Both the position numbers and the translations under genes were made by a program. From Adiantum capillus-veneris (taxonomy: Eukaryota > Streptophyta > Polypodiopsida > Polypodiales > Pteridaceae), in assembly GCA_014529385.2 (NCBI GenBank), contig CM043958.1:126990817-127054816 (forward strand): 64,000 nt of DNA. The letters are read 5' to 3'. The notes under the pieces are model-generated. The model searched no databases. It had not been told where the DNA came from and was given only the letters and a program-made list of their open reading frames with translations. This document shows positions 23,131 through 34,117 of this stretch, piece by piece. Numbering within the stretch: the first letter of the stretch is position 1; every line of letters starts with the position of its first letter.

Positions 23131-23140
23131 AGGGGGGATT
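23131..23140 (+). other. polypurine tract, copy 1
   Basis: AGGGGGGATT directly precedes the 3' LTR and would prime plus-strand DNA synthesis. The same tract precedes the 3' LTR of copy 2. Confidence 0.85.
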
Positions 23141-23367
23141 TGTTACCATATACATGTGGTAGTGATGTGTGTGAACACACTATGACCGCCGGGGCATTTT
23201 TTCCCTCTTTAGGAGGTTTTTTCCCCCGTGCATTGTATATACGCCCATCACTCTAGGGCTATCTATCTTTCCATTGCACACTAAGGAATACACTCTCTAT
23301 TGTGTGCCTTGAGCTTCCTTCGTTTTCTCCAAGCTGTGTGTGTTTCTTTGCAACCCTAATTCCAACA
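23141..23367 (+). repeat. 3' LTR of copia copy 1
   Basis: 227 bp with the same termini as the 5' LTR. Differences include TATGACCGCC for TAGGACCGCC and CTAAGGAATA for CTAAGTAACA; at CTAAGGAATA it agrees with the 5' LTR of copy 2 rather than its own partner. Confidence 0.95.
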
Positions 23368-23700
23368 AAAACCAGCTTTGAAAACCACCAGGATGAAGCT
23401 GCAACAACTGGATGACGGTTATATGGAGAGACCCATAGGGCTTTTGGAAAAAATAGTTGTTACGTCCTGCAAAATCGAGTATACGAGCATACCTTTGCAA
23501 TCGTGGATTTTGACAAGAAAAATAACTATGACATAATACTTGGACGACCCTTCATGCGACAATTAAAGATGGTCCAAGATTGGGGCTACAATCACATATA
23601 CCTCAGACACATGGAGACTACTGTGAGAATAAACCTTAAAGACCATAGCTACAAAGATGTGGAACCTCAATAGAGGAGTTTGATTCAGCTACGTTAGTAG
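23368..23700 (+). pseudogene. gypsy A aspartic protease, 3' part
   Basis: After the right-hand target duplication the protease continues through broken frames: MKLQQLDDGYMERPIGLLEK, then TFAIVDFDKKNNYDIILGRPF and MVQDWGYNHIYLRH. YDIILGRPF is the C-terminal protease signature (ILGRPF). This matches the 18121-18190 part and shows that copia copy 1 split one protease. Confidence 0.85.
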
Positions 23701-24380
23701 GTCGGAACTCCCAGCCTGGCTAGGTAAACCAAACGAGTTATGGATGTGTGGGGAATCCAATTGTGGAAGCTTAAAATGAGAAGAATGTATTCTAGACAGA
23801 GCGATTGAGGATACAGAATACATTCCAAAACCTTTTCCAGAAGAGTCCTTAGAACCTTTAGAATGGACACATATTTTAGAAACCTTAGATGTGTGCGCTT
23901 TTGTGGAGGAACCGACGACTAAGTTTTGTGACCAGGATGGTTACGATGTGGTTCCATACTACATGGTTGAGGTAATAGAAGGTGATAATTACCAAATCTC
24001 ACGACAACCAAGAAAAATTGAAAATAAGCAAGAAGTAGATGGGGAGCTATTCCACAATTCTATAGATAATCTTGAATGAGATGATGATCCAGTTAATGAA
24101 TGTTTTGTGACAACCCCAGTGAGTTAGAGGAAATAATACTTCATGTAAAGTTTTATGATTTTCCAAATCAAAAACCTAGACGTCAAGCGCATTACAAAAA
24201 AAATAAGGGAGCTCACAAGGCAAGAGATAACCTAATTCCCAATATAAAAAAACATAATGGAATTCTTATCTTTGGTAAAAGCCGAAGACTGCATTAAAAA
24301 CGAAATATCAGGCCAGTTCTCTCGAGATCGAGACCCTAGGACAAAAGACAGTCCTAGGGATGTAAAAATGAACTCATAAG
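23701..24380 (+). other. unrecognised protease-RT spacer of gypsy A
   Basis: Broken open stretches (23891-24079 and 24100-24297) encode acidic then basic, low-complexity peptides. The corresponding interval of gypsy B (31600-32600) is also acidic and poorly conserved. No domain recognised. Confidence 0.5.
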
Positions 24381-26258
24381 TTGAATGCAAAAACTAAATC
24401 CAAAAGAATGGAAACAAAATCGAACAAATTAGAAGAACCGAAATTGACAAAAGTTGAAAGTAAGAAAAGGTACCAAGAGCTCAAGAAGACTCTGAGGAAA
24501 GTATGGACAACCGAAACTGACAACAGAGAGGATGAGAAAGACAATAGCGAAAACCATATGAGTATACCATCGCATTACAGAAATTTCACTATTCAAGACC
24601 GGAAGATTGTGTTGACACAACCCAGAAGAGAACAACAGGAAAAGGAGTCTTATGATGGGCCGGAAGATGCAAAGAAAGTAGACCTCATAGGACCTGGAGA
24701 GAAATCACAACCCGTCTATATAGCCACCGACCTGAGCCAAGAAGAAGAAGAGGAGCTTCTCAACCTCCTTCAGGAATATAAGGGTGTGTTTGCATGGTCC
24801 TACAAGGATTTAAAGGGAGTGGACCCGACAATATGTCATCATACTATCCCTTTAAAACCTGATGCAAAACTTAGCAGACAAAGGCCATACACGTACAATG
24901 ATACCTTTGCTAAGCATATCAAGGAAGAGATTGATAAACTGAAAGAAGTGGAGTTTATTTATGAGATAGAACACACTGATTGGGTATCTCCAATCATTGT
25001 TGTACCCAAAAAGAATGGTAAACTTTGAGTGTGTGTCAACCTCAAAAAGTCAATGCAGCCAGCGTATCAAGGAAGAGATTGATAAACTCAAAGAAGTGGA
25101 GTTTATTTATGAGATAGAACACACTCATTGGGTATCTCCAATCATTGTTGTACCCAAAAATAATGGTCAACTTTGAGTGTGTGTCAACCTCCAAAAGTCA
25201 ATGCAGCCACAATAAGGGATAACTATCCCTTACCAATTACAGACCACGTCCTTGAAAGAGTGGCAAGAAAGCGTGCATATTCCTTCTTGGATGAATTCTC
25301 TGGCTACAATCAACTTGCAATTGCACCCGAGGACCAATATAAAATGGAATTTGCCACATAGTGGGATATATTTGCATATTGGGTCATGCCATTTGGGTTG
25401 ACAAATGCACATGCAACATTTCAAATATTGATGGCCCATGCCTTCAAGGAGTACTTGAGGAATTTCTTGGAAATCTATATGGATGACCTATGTGTGCACT
25501 CTCTACAAAGAGAGGAACATACGAAACACCGAGAAATGCAGGACATATAGGATTTTCCTTAATCCAAAAAAATGTGTTTTAATGATAAGACAAGGACAAA
25601 TTTTGGGGCAAATTGTCTCAGAGAATGGCATATCCACAGATTTGGATAAAATTAAGGTGATTATCGAAATACCTAAGCCAATCAATGCATATCAAGTACA
25701 ATGTTTTATGGGACATTGTGGTTATTACAGGAGGTTCATACACATGTATGCAATTATCATCCAACCCCTGTATAGAATAATAGCGATCTTTGATTGGATA
25801 GAGGAGTGCGAGGAATCATTTAAAAAATTACAAGATACCTTTGTATCCGCTCCTGTGCTACAGGCACCTATTTGGGAAAAAATCTTTCATGTTCATATAG
25901 ATGCATCTGCATTTGCTATAGGATGTATTTTGGATCAACCATGAGAGGGAACCATGGATTTCCCAGTCAGTTATTCCAGCCGATAACTAAATAGTTCAGA
26001 AAATAATTACACCACCGTAGAAAGAGAGGGGCTTGGAATGATTTATGCTGTTAAGAAATTTTGGCATTATCTCCTCGCAAATAAATTTGTGTTTTTTATA
26101 GACCATCAAGCCCTTTTATACCTTGTCAACAAACCATGCAACACTGGGCGAATTTTAAGATGGTTCATCATATTGCTAGAGTTTGACTTTATAGTAGTGG
26201 TTAAAAAGGTGAAGACGCATCCCAGCGCAGACTGCTACCACCAAGAGACCACCTTTTA
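24381..26258 (+). pseudogene. gypsy A reverse transcriptase and RNase H, frame-broken
   Basis: RT landmarks in order: VFAWSYKDLKGVD, HTIPLKPDAK, WVSPIIVVPKKNGKL, (stop) NYPLPITDHVLE, YSFLDEFSGYNQLAIAPED, PFGLTNA, IYMDDLCVHS (catalytic YMDD). The RT connection follows (GHCGYYRRFIHMYA, HVHIDASAFAIG), then RNase H-like HYLLANKFVFFIDHQALLYLVNK. Stops at about 25028 and 25361 and frameshifts disable it. The RNase H end (VKTHPSADCYHQ) passes straight into the LTR-like region at 26259 instead of into integrase. Confidence 0.88.
24918..25213 (+). repeat. 148-bp tandem duplication inside the gypsy A RT
   Basis: 24918-25065 is repeated as 25066-25213 with few changes (both contain IKEEIDKLKEVEFIYEIEHT). 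As 148 is not a multiple of three, it shifts the frame. The module at 35 kb lacks it, so it arose in A alone. Confidence 0.9.
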
Positions 26259-26575
26259 TGTAGCCATGGGTCGGGCTTGTCGGACCCGCTAGTAGTGTAT
26301 TATGTTATTGGTCGTGCTTGTTGATCAGGTAGGAATGGTTAAGAGTGATCGCCAATGAGAGACGCACTCTAAAACTGGAACCTATAATGTTTGAGTAAGA
26401 TTGGCTAAGTGTGGCCGCCCAAATGTGAACGGGCAAGCCCATAAAAAAGTCAATCTAAACCTAAACTAGGGTATTCTCTCATTTGTGCAATGCAAGAAAG
26501 AAGAGTGCTCTTGCTCCATCTCCTTCTCCGTCTCGTTTGTGTACTAGTGTGTGTGTGTGTGTGTGTGTGCGAGAG

Positions 26576-26633
<58 letters not shown>

Positions 26634-26862
26634 AGCATTGCAGCAGCACAATGGTGGCAAGGTGGTTAAGCGCAGCGCAACGGCAGTTCCCTCTTCTTCA
26701 CGGTGAGGAATCCTCCATGACAACAAGCGTAGAGCGGTGATGACACACCATTGTCATCTTTGAGTTTACTAGTTTAGGCTAGTTGCGTGCTTGGAGCCAT
26801 TTGTGGCTCACATACATTGTTAAGCAAGTCCTTTGCTTTGATACGTGCGGCAAAAGCCCACA
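26259..26862 (+). repeat. gypsy LTR between elements A and B
   Basis: About 604 bp from TGTAGCCATGGG to AAAGCCCACA, matching 36601-37130 with extra length from the microsatellite and a short insertion near 26280. It is preceded by RNase H of A and followed by the primer site of B. The 5' limit is inferred from the TG..CA pattern, because both copies have the same left neighbour and no polypurine tract is visible there. Confidence 0.65.
26547..26630. repeat. compound (TG)n(GA)n microsatellite inside the gypsy LTR
   Basis: TG run 26547-26569, then GA run 26571-26630. The same compound tract sits at the equivalent LTR position at 36836-36896, shorter by several units. Confidence 0.95.
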
Positions 26863-26866
26863 ATTT

Positions 26867-26884
26867 TGGTGCCACTGTTGGGGA
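26867..26884 (+). other. gypsy primer-binding site (tRNA-Asp type), element B
   Basis: TGGTGCCACTGTTGGGGA, 4 bp after the LTR end, is close to TGGCGCCGTTGCCGGGGA used by many plant gypsy elements. Confidence 0.75.
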
Positions 26885-27506
26885 ATCGCCCTGCACTAAG
26901 CTCAAGAGGCACTCTGTGCTTCTTCTGTGAGTGTTTCTGTTAGGAACGAAGAGGAAGAAGAAGAAGTTTTTTTTGGCAAGTTATTACTTCTTGCATAATC
27001 TTTATTTCTTGCTCGGGATATTTGGAACCAAAAAGAAATTTTGGAATTAAAATAAAAAAAATTTATTATCCTAAAAGGAAGGGATCGGGATCATTCCCCA
27101 AACCCAAGCCCAAGCCTCACTCCTCAGTCTTATGATATACTACTTACAGTACCTTATATATAAAAACTAGGATCTCAAGTGAAGGGAGGGCATGTGACAA
27201 GTTCCTCAAGTCCTCCACCATCCCCTTCACACTCACCCTTTGGACTTACTAATTCTAGTCCTATCCCCACCTAGGAAAAGACTAGTTTTAGGATTCTGAG
27301 GGCTCTACATAACCAAATTGGGGGTTGTAAAGCATGACATGTCCCTCTAGCCAAGATGCTCATTTTGAGCTATTGCATGCCATATTCTATGGCTCGGTTA
27401 AAAAAAACGGAACCAAAAATACAAAAAGTTGGGTTGTAAACACCTAAAACACTAGGCGAGCGGCCTTCACGGGCACTCAACAACACCTCTACAGTGTCGA
27501 GGTCAC
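26885..27506 (+). other. 5' leader of gypsy B
   Basis: Non-coding leader between primer site and gag, with stops in all frames. The matching leader of element C (37153-37574, then 42626-42832) is cut by copia copy 2. Confidence 0.6.
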
Positions 27507-29056
27507 ATACACCTATGCTCTGGTAGTGTGCTAGAGGACAAGTACATCGAGAGTGTCTCTGTTTACACGGGCACTCATTATTACTCTACCTTAGGCTCTA
27601 GGCCCTCAGCAGGAACCCAAGGTAGTACCACTCATGACCCACATATTGCGTCTAGGGATTCTTCGTCTGACTACGACTTCATGGAGGGTTACCTGATGCC
27701 TAATCTTGATAGCTCAAGCCAAGACATGCATGCCATGGGCCCACGGTCTGGCCCGAGCGTGCTTAGCCGCTTGAAGGAAGCCTTTAGTAGAGCCACTCGC
27801 TCCGAGCATGGGACTAATGATGTAAAAGAGGGGGGTGGGGAAGCAAATTCACCATTCATAACCAACATAGACCCAATGCTCCTAGAGAGTGTGCACATGA
27901 ATACTCCATTCACTACACCCCCTAACTCTCAAGAGCTATTCTCCTCCGACGTTATATTACCTGATGGTAGAAGCCTTGCCGAAGTACAAGAAGTTGAGCG
28001 GTCTATCATTGCAGCTAGGGAAAATGAAATCGAGAGCTTACGCAAGGCGGAGGAACGAAGAGAGTTTAAAGCGAAAGCCCCTATGTCAATATCATTGCTA
28101 TGAGAGCAATCGAGTGCTTCTGAATTAGCGATCACTAAGGGTCAACCCATAGAGAGAGCCACATTGCATCTAGTTCAAAGGACACCCCTAGCACCTCAAT
28201 CCTAGATGGAGCATTCCTAAATGAGAACTGGGAGTACAAACTACAAATGCAAACTCTAACCGATCGATACACAGGTCACACCTATCATGTGGGTTGGTTA
28301 GATGTCCTACAATCCATAACGGGTGCTACTAGTGTGGAGGATCAACAACAAAGAGTTTGTGAGGTCATCCATAGGGTCATTGAGCTAGAGAGACAGAACA
28401 AGGGGATCCACATACCTTCAATGGGTCTCATGAGATTCTTGGATACATGGAAGGCTAAACAAGCAACCTTATCGCAAATGGAGACTCCCTCGGTAAGTCC
28501 GATGGATCCTCCATATGTTGTTTCGCCAAGGGTCTCAGTGCAATCTGAGCCCACAAGTGATAGCTTTACTTTTCCAAGTCTAGCTCATCTTTGCCTTGAT
28601 GACACCACGGCTACCATGCCTACCCCAACCCCAATGATGGGCATGCCAAGAAACACGCCATGGAACTCATTTGTTAGTAAAGCACCGATGGGCATGCCAA
28701 GAAACACGCCATGGAACTCATTTGTTGATAAAGCACCGCTACATGGTAGCTCAATGCCGACAACAGCCCCTACAAGTGTGTATCAATCGTATGCATCTAT
28801 GGGTCCTCATGTTCATGTACCTCCTACCCCTCCCATTGTTTCAGCAACTTATGCTCCACAACCACAACATCTAAGCTCGTATTTCCATGGGACCATACCA
28901 GCTAGCATTAGCATGTCACATCCGACACTTGCTATGCCTAGGGCCACACATGAACTTTGGGCTGCCACATGGCACAACACCGTACCAAACGTGGAATTCA
29001 AGGGATTCCTATGCGCCAAGCCCAATGCCAATACCTACTCCACATGTGGTCTCTAG
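27507..29056 (+). pseudogene. gypsy B gag, N-terminal part
   Basis: Position 27507 is the equivalent of the ATG of element C's gag (42833) but reads ATA, so the start codon is lost. Open blocks 27528-28103 and 28247-29056 carry a Ser/Asp-rich N-terminus (STLGSRPSAGTQGSTTHDPH), a charged helix-like stretch (EVQEVERSIIAARENEIESL), a conserved block (YHVGWLDVLQSITGATS) and a Pro/Thr/Met-rich region. The blocks are separated by a stop near 28101. No capsid structure can be assigned with confidence beyond position. Confidence 0.7.
28637..28740 (+). repeat. 51-bp in-frame tandem duplication in gypsy B gag
   Basis: The 17-residue unit MGMPRNTPWNSFVSKAP occurs twice in B. Element C has a single copy, so the duplication is specific to B. 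Confidence 0.9.
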
Positions 29057-29138
29057 AGCGCCTTCACCCACGGTGCCTGCTCACTTAGGTGACCTGACAA
29101 CATTTGCTCAAGCTATCGGTTGATCTACTGTTGAGAAT

Positions 29139-30290
29139 ATGTGTAACACGCATGATAAAGAACCTAGAAGTAAGGCATTACAAATAGCCAAGCTCACACA
29201 AAAATTTAGTGGAGACGGGGATGTGAGAAAGCATATCGAAGTGTTTGAACAAATATGCGATTCTCTAGGAGAACACAATGACCTGCATAAGAGTAATCAC
29301 CACTTGGGAAGTAGTCACCACCAATGCGATCCAATTGGAGGATAGCTTAATGATTCAAGGAGAAAGAGTGTTTGTGGAGACTAAATCTACTAGCTCACAA
29401 GCATCGGGGCATCAATCAATGACCCTAAAGACTATTGCTAAGGAGCTAAAGATATCTTAGATGACTTTAGTAGATCTCACCAAGGCCATTCAAGAGAGTC
29501 TTAGAGACAATCGTGCTCCGTAAAACAATCATATGTATCCAAGAAGGGAACATCAATGGTGCTCAGTATGCTATGGTCCACATAGTACCATTGAATTTCC
29601 TACTTTTAGAGTAAAATTCAATGGGAATTGCAATGGCTGTGGGAGGTATGGTCATCAAGCTAAGGATTGCATTATATTTAAGCGCGTGATGGCCAATAGA
29701 CCAACCTTAGCATGGACAGACACACCTCGAGTGCCTGCACTGATGCCGGCTCCACCTCTTGAACAAACATCACAACACATGGTCCATAGGGCCCAAAATG
29801 TTATTCAAACAACACCCTTACCACCTCCAGTGCTAGGACCGCAACCACCACATCCGAGAATCACTTCTGTGAATCACATGGGTTATGAGTCATCTATTGC
29901 TTGTTTGGAAGGCTGTGAGGAAGATATAGACCCTAATATTGCATATGGGATGAATGCGCTTGAAGAAAGTCCATAATACTACATGGAGGACTATTGGAAA
30001 CAGGTCAAACATGTCTATCAAGTAGTTACTCTTGATGCAAGAGGCCAAAATATCAATTACACTGCTAAGAGACCACCTCTTCAATGCTATGAGTGTGGAG
30101 GTCCACATCGTGTGGCCGAGTGTCCTATTAGGCTACAAAATAATGCCACACTAATGCTAACCAATCAAGCGAGCACATCTATAATGCCAATACTCATGTG
30201 TAATCGATGTGGCATAGATCACATGATTTCCCATGTCCGAATAATCCAAATGCGCCGAAGATCACGCCATTAAACTTGATTGAGGTTACT
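29139..30290 (+). pseudogene. gypsy B gag C-terminus with zinc knuckles
   Basis: IAKLTQKFSGDGDVRKHIEVFEQICDS resembles the start of a retrotransposon gag (capsid) domain. It is followed by the knuckle CNGCGRYGHQAKDC (CX2CX4HX4C, near 29630-29670), a second CYECGGPHRVAEC (CX2CX3HX4C, near 30090) and a third partial CNRCGIDH (near 30205). Zinc knuckles bind template RNA. Stops and frameshifts separate the blocks. Confidence 0.8.
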
Positions 30291-31205
30291 AAGGAGCCAT
30301 CACAAAGAACGCCTATGGTACCAGTAAACGTACTCACACGATCGATGCTCCAAAAACAAAATTATATTCTTGAGGAAAGAGACATGGCATCAATTATCCA
30401 ATCTTAGAAGAAGAAGAAAACACGAAGGAAGAGATCACAAAAAGCAACAAAGTTAGACCCCAATGACCCCAATTCAAAGACCAACATAGGAATTGGTGAA
30501 GACCTCGTATATATGCACGACGTTGAAGAGGATTCTGATTCATGTGAAACCACGGAGACCAAAACAACCACTAAGAAAGAAACCAGCAAGGAAGATCATC
30601 ATGAGCCACAATGGCCAGGATCCAAGAAGAAGATAAGAACTTATTCAAACCCTACAGAGGAGATCAAGCGGGTCAAGGAATTAAGGAGTTTGGTAGAAGA
30701 TACCAAAAAGGGATCTAGAGCCACCACCTAGGCATATCCAAATTATAGACACAATGTTCCCTACGCAACAACAACCTCACAAAGTCCATAGACCCCTAGC
30801 CATACCTAGTGTCATCCAAGAAGAAAGTGACTTAAAGTCATGGGAAAGTGGGTGTACGCAATCTTGTTCGAAAGAATGTTTACAGAGGGACTACCTGACC
30901 CTATTGAAGAAGTGGAGATCCCATGTTTCCCACATTAAGGGACTGAAGCCCAAAAGCTGTCGTTAAATATTGCTAAATTGATGGATTTCATGGCTTCAGA
31001 GGTTAGAACCACCATCATGTCCAAACTATATGGAGACCTCGAGCTATTTTTAGCTCTTCGAACTTTCTCAATGGAGAACTGAAGGTCGGGCTACCACAAT
31101 TTTTACGAGATGGATGGAGTTAGGGAGAAGCCAATAGAGGAGGTATAGTTAGATCCACAACCCAACCTAGATGAGAACCATATTGTAGAAATACATGTTA
31201 ACAAG
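30291..31205 (+). pseudogene. gypsy B gag-protease linker
   Basis: Broken frames with acidic Lys/Glu-rich peptides (EDSDSCETTETKTTTKKETS) and a segment reading LNIAKLMDFMASEVRTTIMSKLYGD. That segment recurs in the inverted fragment at 50.8-50.97 kb and confirms a shared origin. Confidence 0.7.
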
Positions 31206-31599
31206 TTGGGACAATTCTTTGAGGGAGATGAATTCAATGCAACCATACCAATCACTACCAAGGGATTAATTGTGAAGGGAATCCTTGATGGTGGCGCAGG
31301 GGTTAGCATTGTGATTAAAAATTGTTGGGAAACTATGGGAAGACCTCACCTTGGAACCACAACCATAGTGGTAAAGATGGCCAATGGGGTCTATTGTTAA
31401 ACCTATTGGGATGCTAGAAGATCTCAAGATCAAGGTCTTTGGACATAAAATAAGAATTACCTTCATTGTTATGGATTTCTCCAAGCATACTATGGCATCT
31501 GAGATGATCTTAGGACGTCCTTTCACGAGGGAAGCAAAAATGGTGCATGACTGGTCTAAAAACCATGTCTACTTGCACTTCCAAGATTCTGTCATTTGA
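31206..31599 (+). pseudogene. gypsy B aspartic protease
   Basis: It reads IVKGILDGGAGVSIVIKNCW, where the usual retropepsin DSGAG has become DGGAG, losing the conserved Ser after the catalytic Asp. A frameshift near 31384-31400 moves to the frame reading VKPIGMLEDLKIKVFGHKI and ending SEMILGRPFTREAKMVHDW with the ILGRPF signature. Confidence 0.85.
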
Positions 31600-32598
31600 G
31601 TGGATCTGGTAATTGGTCGAGCACATCCTCTAGGAAACAGGTTTATAATTCATAATAGATCTGACACCACAATTCACTCGTCCCCATTATAGTATTGTTA
31701 CATGTACAAAGAGGACACTGATGTTGGGGAAGATTCTCCTTATATGGATGTACTACTTGGGATGACTGAGTCGGACAATGTGGATTGGGTCTACGTAGCA
31801 CCAACCATAGACACTTGGGGAAACAGGGTGATGACCTGGATAACACCTAAGGGGGATGAAATGGCACCATTCGTACCCTTAAATATGCTAGAAGCAATGC
31901 ATATAGCTTCTGATGACCTACAAGATGAAGGTCTGAGTGGCATTGGAACCAGTAGCATCTCACAAGACAGCCCACACGATCTGGGGTCAGAATCATCAAT
32001 TGAAATTGACTCTTGAGGACGAAGAATTTGAGTTAAATCTTAGTGCAAATGTGGGGACAAACCATTCAGGGCCCAGTGGTACCCTAGATGACAATCTATC
32101 CAAGGGAGCAGAAGACACAATTAGCGATTCATCTAGTGACTCTTCACTAGAGATTGGCCGTAATAGAAAATTAGACAAGAAGAGTAAGAGATGTAAGAGG
32201 TGAAGATATCGAGAAAATGTGCATGCTAGAATAAAGGAAAAGAAATCTACCGTAGAATGGGTTAATTATATAGGGGCATGTGATGCTCATCGGAAGTTGG
32301 TAGATAACTGGGGTGAATATCTTCAAAGCGTTATGTGGTGTAGTCCACAACCCATTGACATCGCACAAGTAGAGGCTATAGAGAAGCCAAAGTTGAGCCA
32401 TATTGTAAGGAGATGACATAATTGAGAGTTAGCTCAACAACAAAAGAAATCGGAAGTGAAATCATAGTCCACAGAACAACAGAACCCCACAAACTTACAC
32501 CCTGCACCTGAACATTTCAAATCCTACACCACACAGGAATGTAAAGTTGTGTATACAAAGGCTCAAAGAAAACCTATTGATGGAAAAATGGAGTTTAT

Positions 32599-34016
32599 GA
32601 CGGTCCCGCGATAGTTAAGGAAATAGAGTTAGCAGACCCAGGAGAAGAGTCCAAACATGTCTTCATTGCCCAAGATCTGACAGAGACTGAGGAGTGTGTA
32701 CTTAAAGAACTTCTCAAGGAATTTAGGGATATATTTGCTTGGACATATCATGATATGAAAGGTATTCCACCTTCCGTGGTGCAGCACACAATCCCCATGA
32801 ATAGCATGGCTAAACCAGTTCAGTTACGACCCTACCCAATGAATCCTAAATATGCAAAGATTGTTCAAGAAGAGATTAAAAAGCTTGTGAATGCGGATTC
32901 ATATACCCTATTGAGCACTCAGAATGGGTGTCTTCAATAGTGATTGTACCGAAAAAGAATGGGAAGCTCAGAGTGTGCGTGGATCTCAAGAAGGTCAATG
33001 CCGCCACTAGGAGGGACCATTACCCCTTGCCATATTCAGAACATGTGCTTGAAAGAGTTGCAGAAAGGAAGCTTATAGCTTTTTAGATGGGTGCTCTGGA
33101 TACAATCAAATCACAATTGCGCTAGAAGACCAAGCTAAAAGAGCCTTTATAACCAAATTTGGAGTGTTCGCATTTCATGTTATGGCTTTTGGCTTAACCA
33201 ATGCCCCTACTACCTTTTAAAGATTAATAAACATTGCTTTTAGAGAATATTTGAGGGAGTTTTGCGAAGCTTTCTTAGATGACCTTTGTGTTTATTCCTC
33301 TTGGAAATAACATCTATCATGCTTACAAAAAGTGTTTGAGAAGTGTAGATTGTAACGCATCTCCTTAAACCCTTTCAAATGCCAATTTTGGGTTAAACAT
33401 GGAGTCATTTTAGGACATATAGTGTCCAAAAATGGGATTTCCATAGATGAGAGCAAAATTAAAGCCATTGCTAAATTGCCACCACCTACAAACTATAAAG
33501 GAGTTCAAAGGTTCATGGGCCATGTTGGTTATTACCGACGGTTTATTTTAAACTTTACCGAGATAGCTCGTCCTTTGCACAAGCTTCTTATTGAGTTCCA
33601 CTGGTGGACCATGGAGTGTGACCATGCTTATGAGTCATTGAAAAAGACTTTGACAAGCGCTCCCATTTTACGAGTGCCCAATCGGAATATAATTTTCCAT
33701 GTGCATATTGATGCATCAAACTTTGCCAATCAGGAGAACATAAATGGGACTACCCCATTAGCTTTGCAAGTTGTCAATTGAGAAACTACACCACTACGGA
33801 GCGAGAAGGTTTAGCTATGATTTACGCAGTGAAGAAATTTGCTACTACCTTCTTGCCAATAAGTTTGTTTTCTATGTGGATCATCAAGCCTTTTTGTATC
33901 TAATAAATAAACCTTGTTCCACGGGAAGAATTACACGATGGTTGTTAATTCTCCTTAAGTTTGATTTTTCCGTTGTGGTGAGACCTGGTAAAAGACATGT
34001 CATGACGGATCATTAG
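32599..34016 (+). pseudogene. gypsy B first RT and RNase H
   Basis: Landmarks across several frames: FAWTYHDMKGIPPSVVQHTI, LRPYPMNPKYAKIVQEEIKK, VPKKNGKLRVCVDLKKVNAA, AFGLTNAPTTF, the catalytic region around 33265-33300 with a decayed polymerase box (FLDDLCVYS), connection MGHVGYYRRFILNFTEIARP, HVHIDASNFA, and RNase H YYLLANKFVFYVDHQAFLYLINK ending RPGKRHVMTDH. Stops at about 32940 and 33780 and frameshifts make it non-functional. Confidence 0.88.
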
Positions 34017-34117
34017 TCTCGCATACCCAATGGTGAAGCCCCTACTGGAGTCGATGATGAATTGCCTGATACTTCTCTATTCCTAGTCAAACCCATAATG
34101 AATGGAGTGAGAAGATT

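Larger units (their letters stand above)
18191..23367 (+). mobile_element. copia retrotransposon copy 1 (structurally complete)
   Basis: It has two 227-bp LTRs (18191-18417, 23141-23367; TGTT..AACA ends), a tRNA-iMet primer site, gag, protease, integrase, RT, RNase H, a polypurine tract and a 5-bp target duplication. The domain order (integrase before RT) places it in Ty1/copia. It is coding-defective: a TAG in gag (19461) and a frameshift in the protease. The two LTRs differ at 7 of 227 positions, yet the internal region nearly equals copy 2. Confidence 0.97.
17418..26258 (+). mobile_element. gypsy element A, decayed, without integrase, interrupted by copia copy 1
   Basis: In order: a primer-site-like start, a much reduced gag remnant, protease (split by copia copy 1), an unrecognised acidic spacer (about 23700-24380), RT, and RNase H that runs straight into an LTR-like region at 26259. 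No integrase code is present between RNase H and the LTR. Several stops and a 148-bp duplication break the RT. Left LTR limits are unresolved. Confidence 0.7.
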
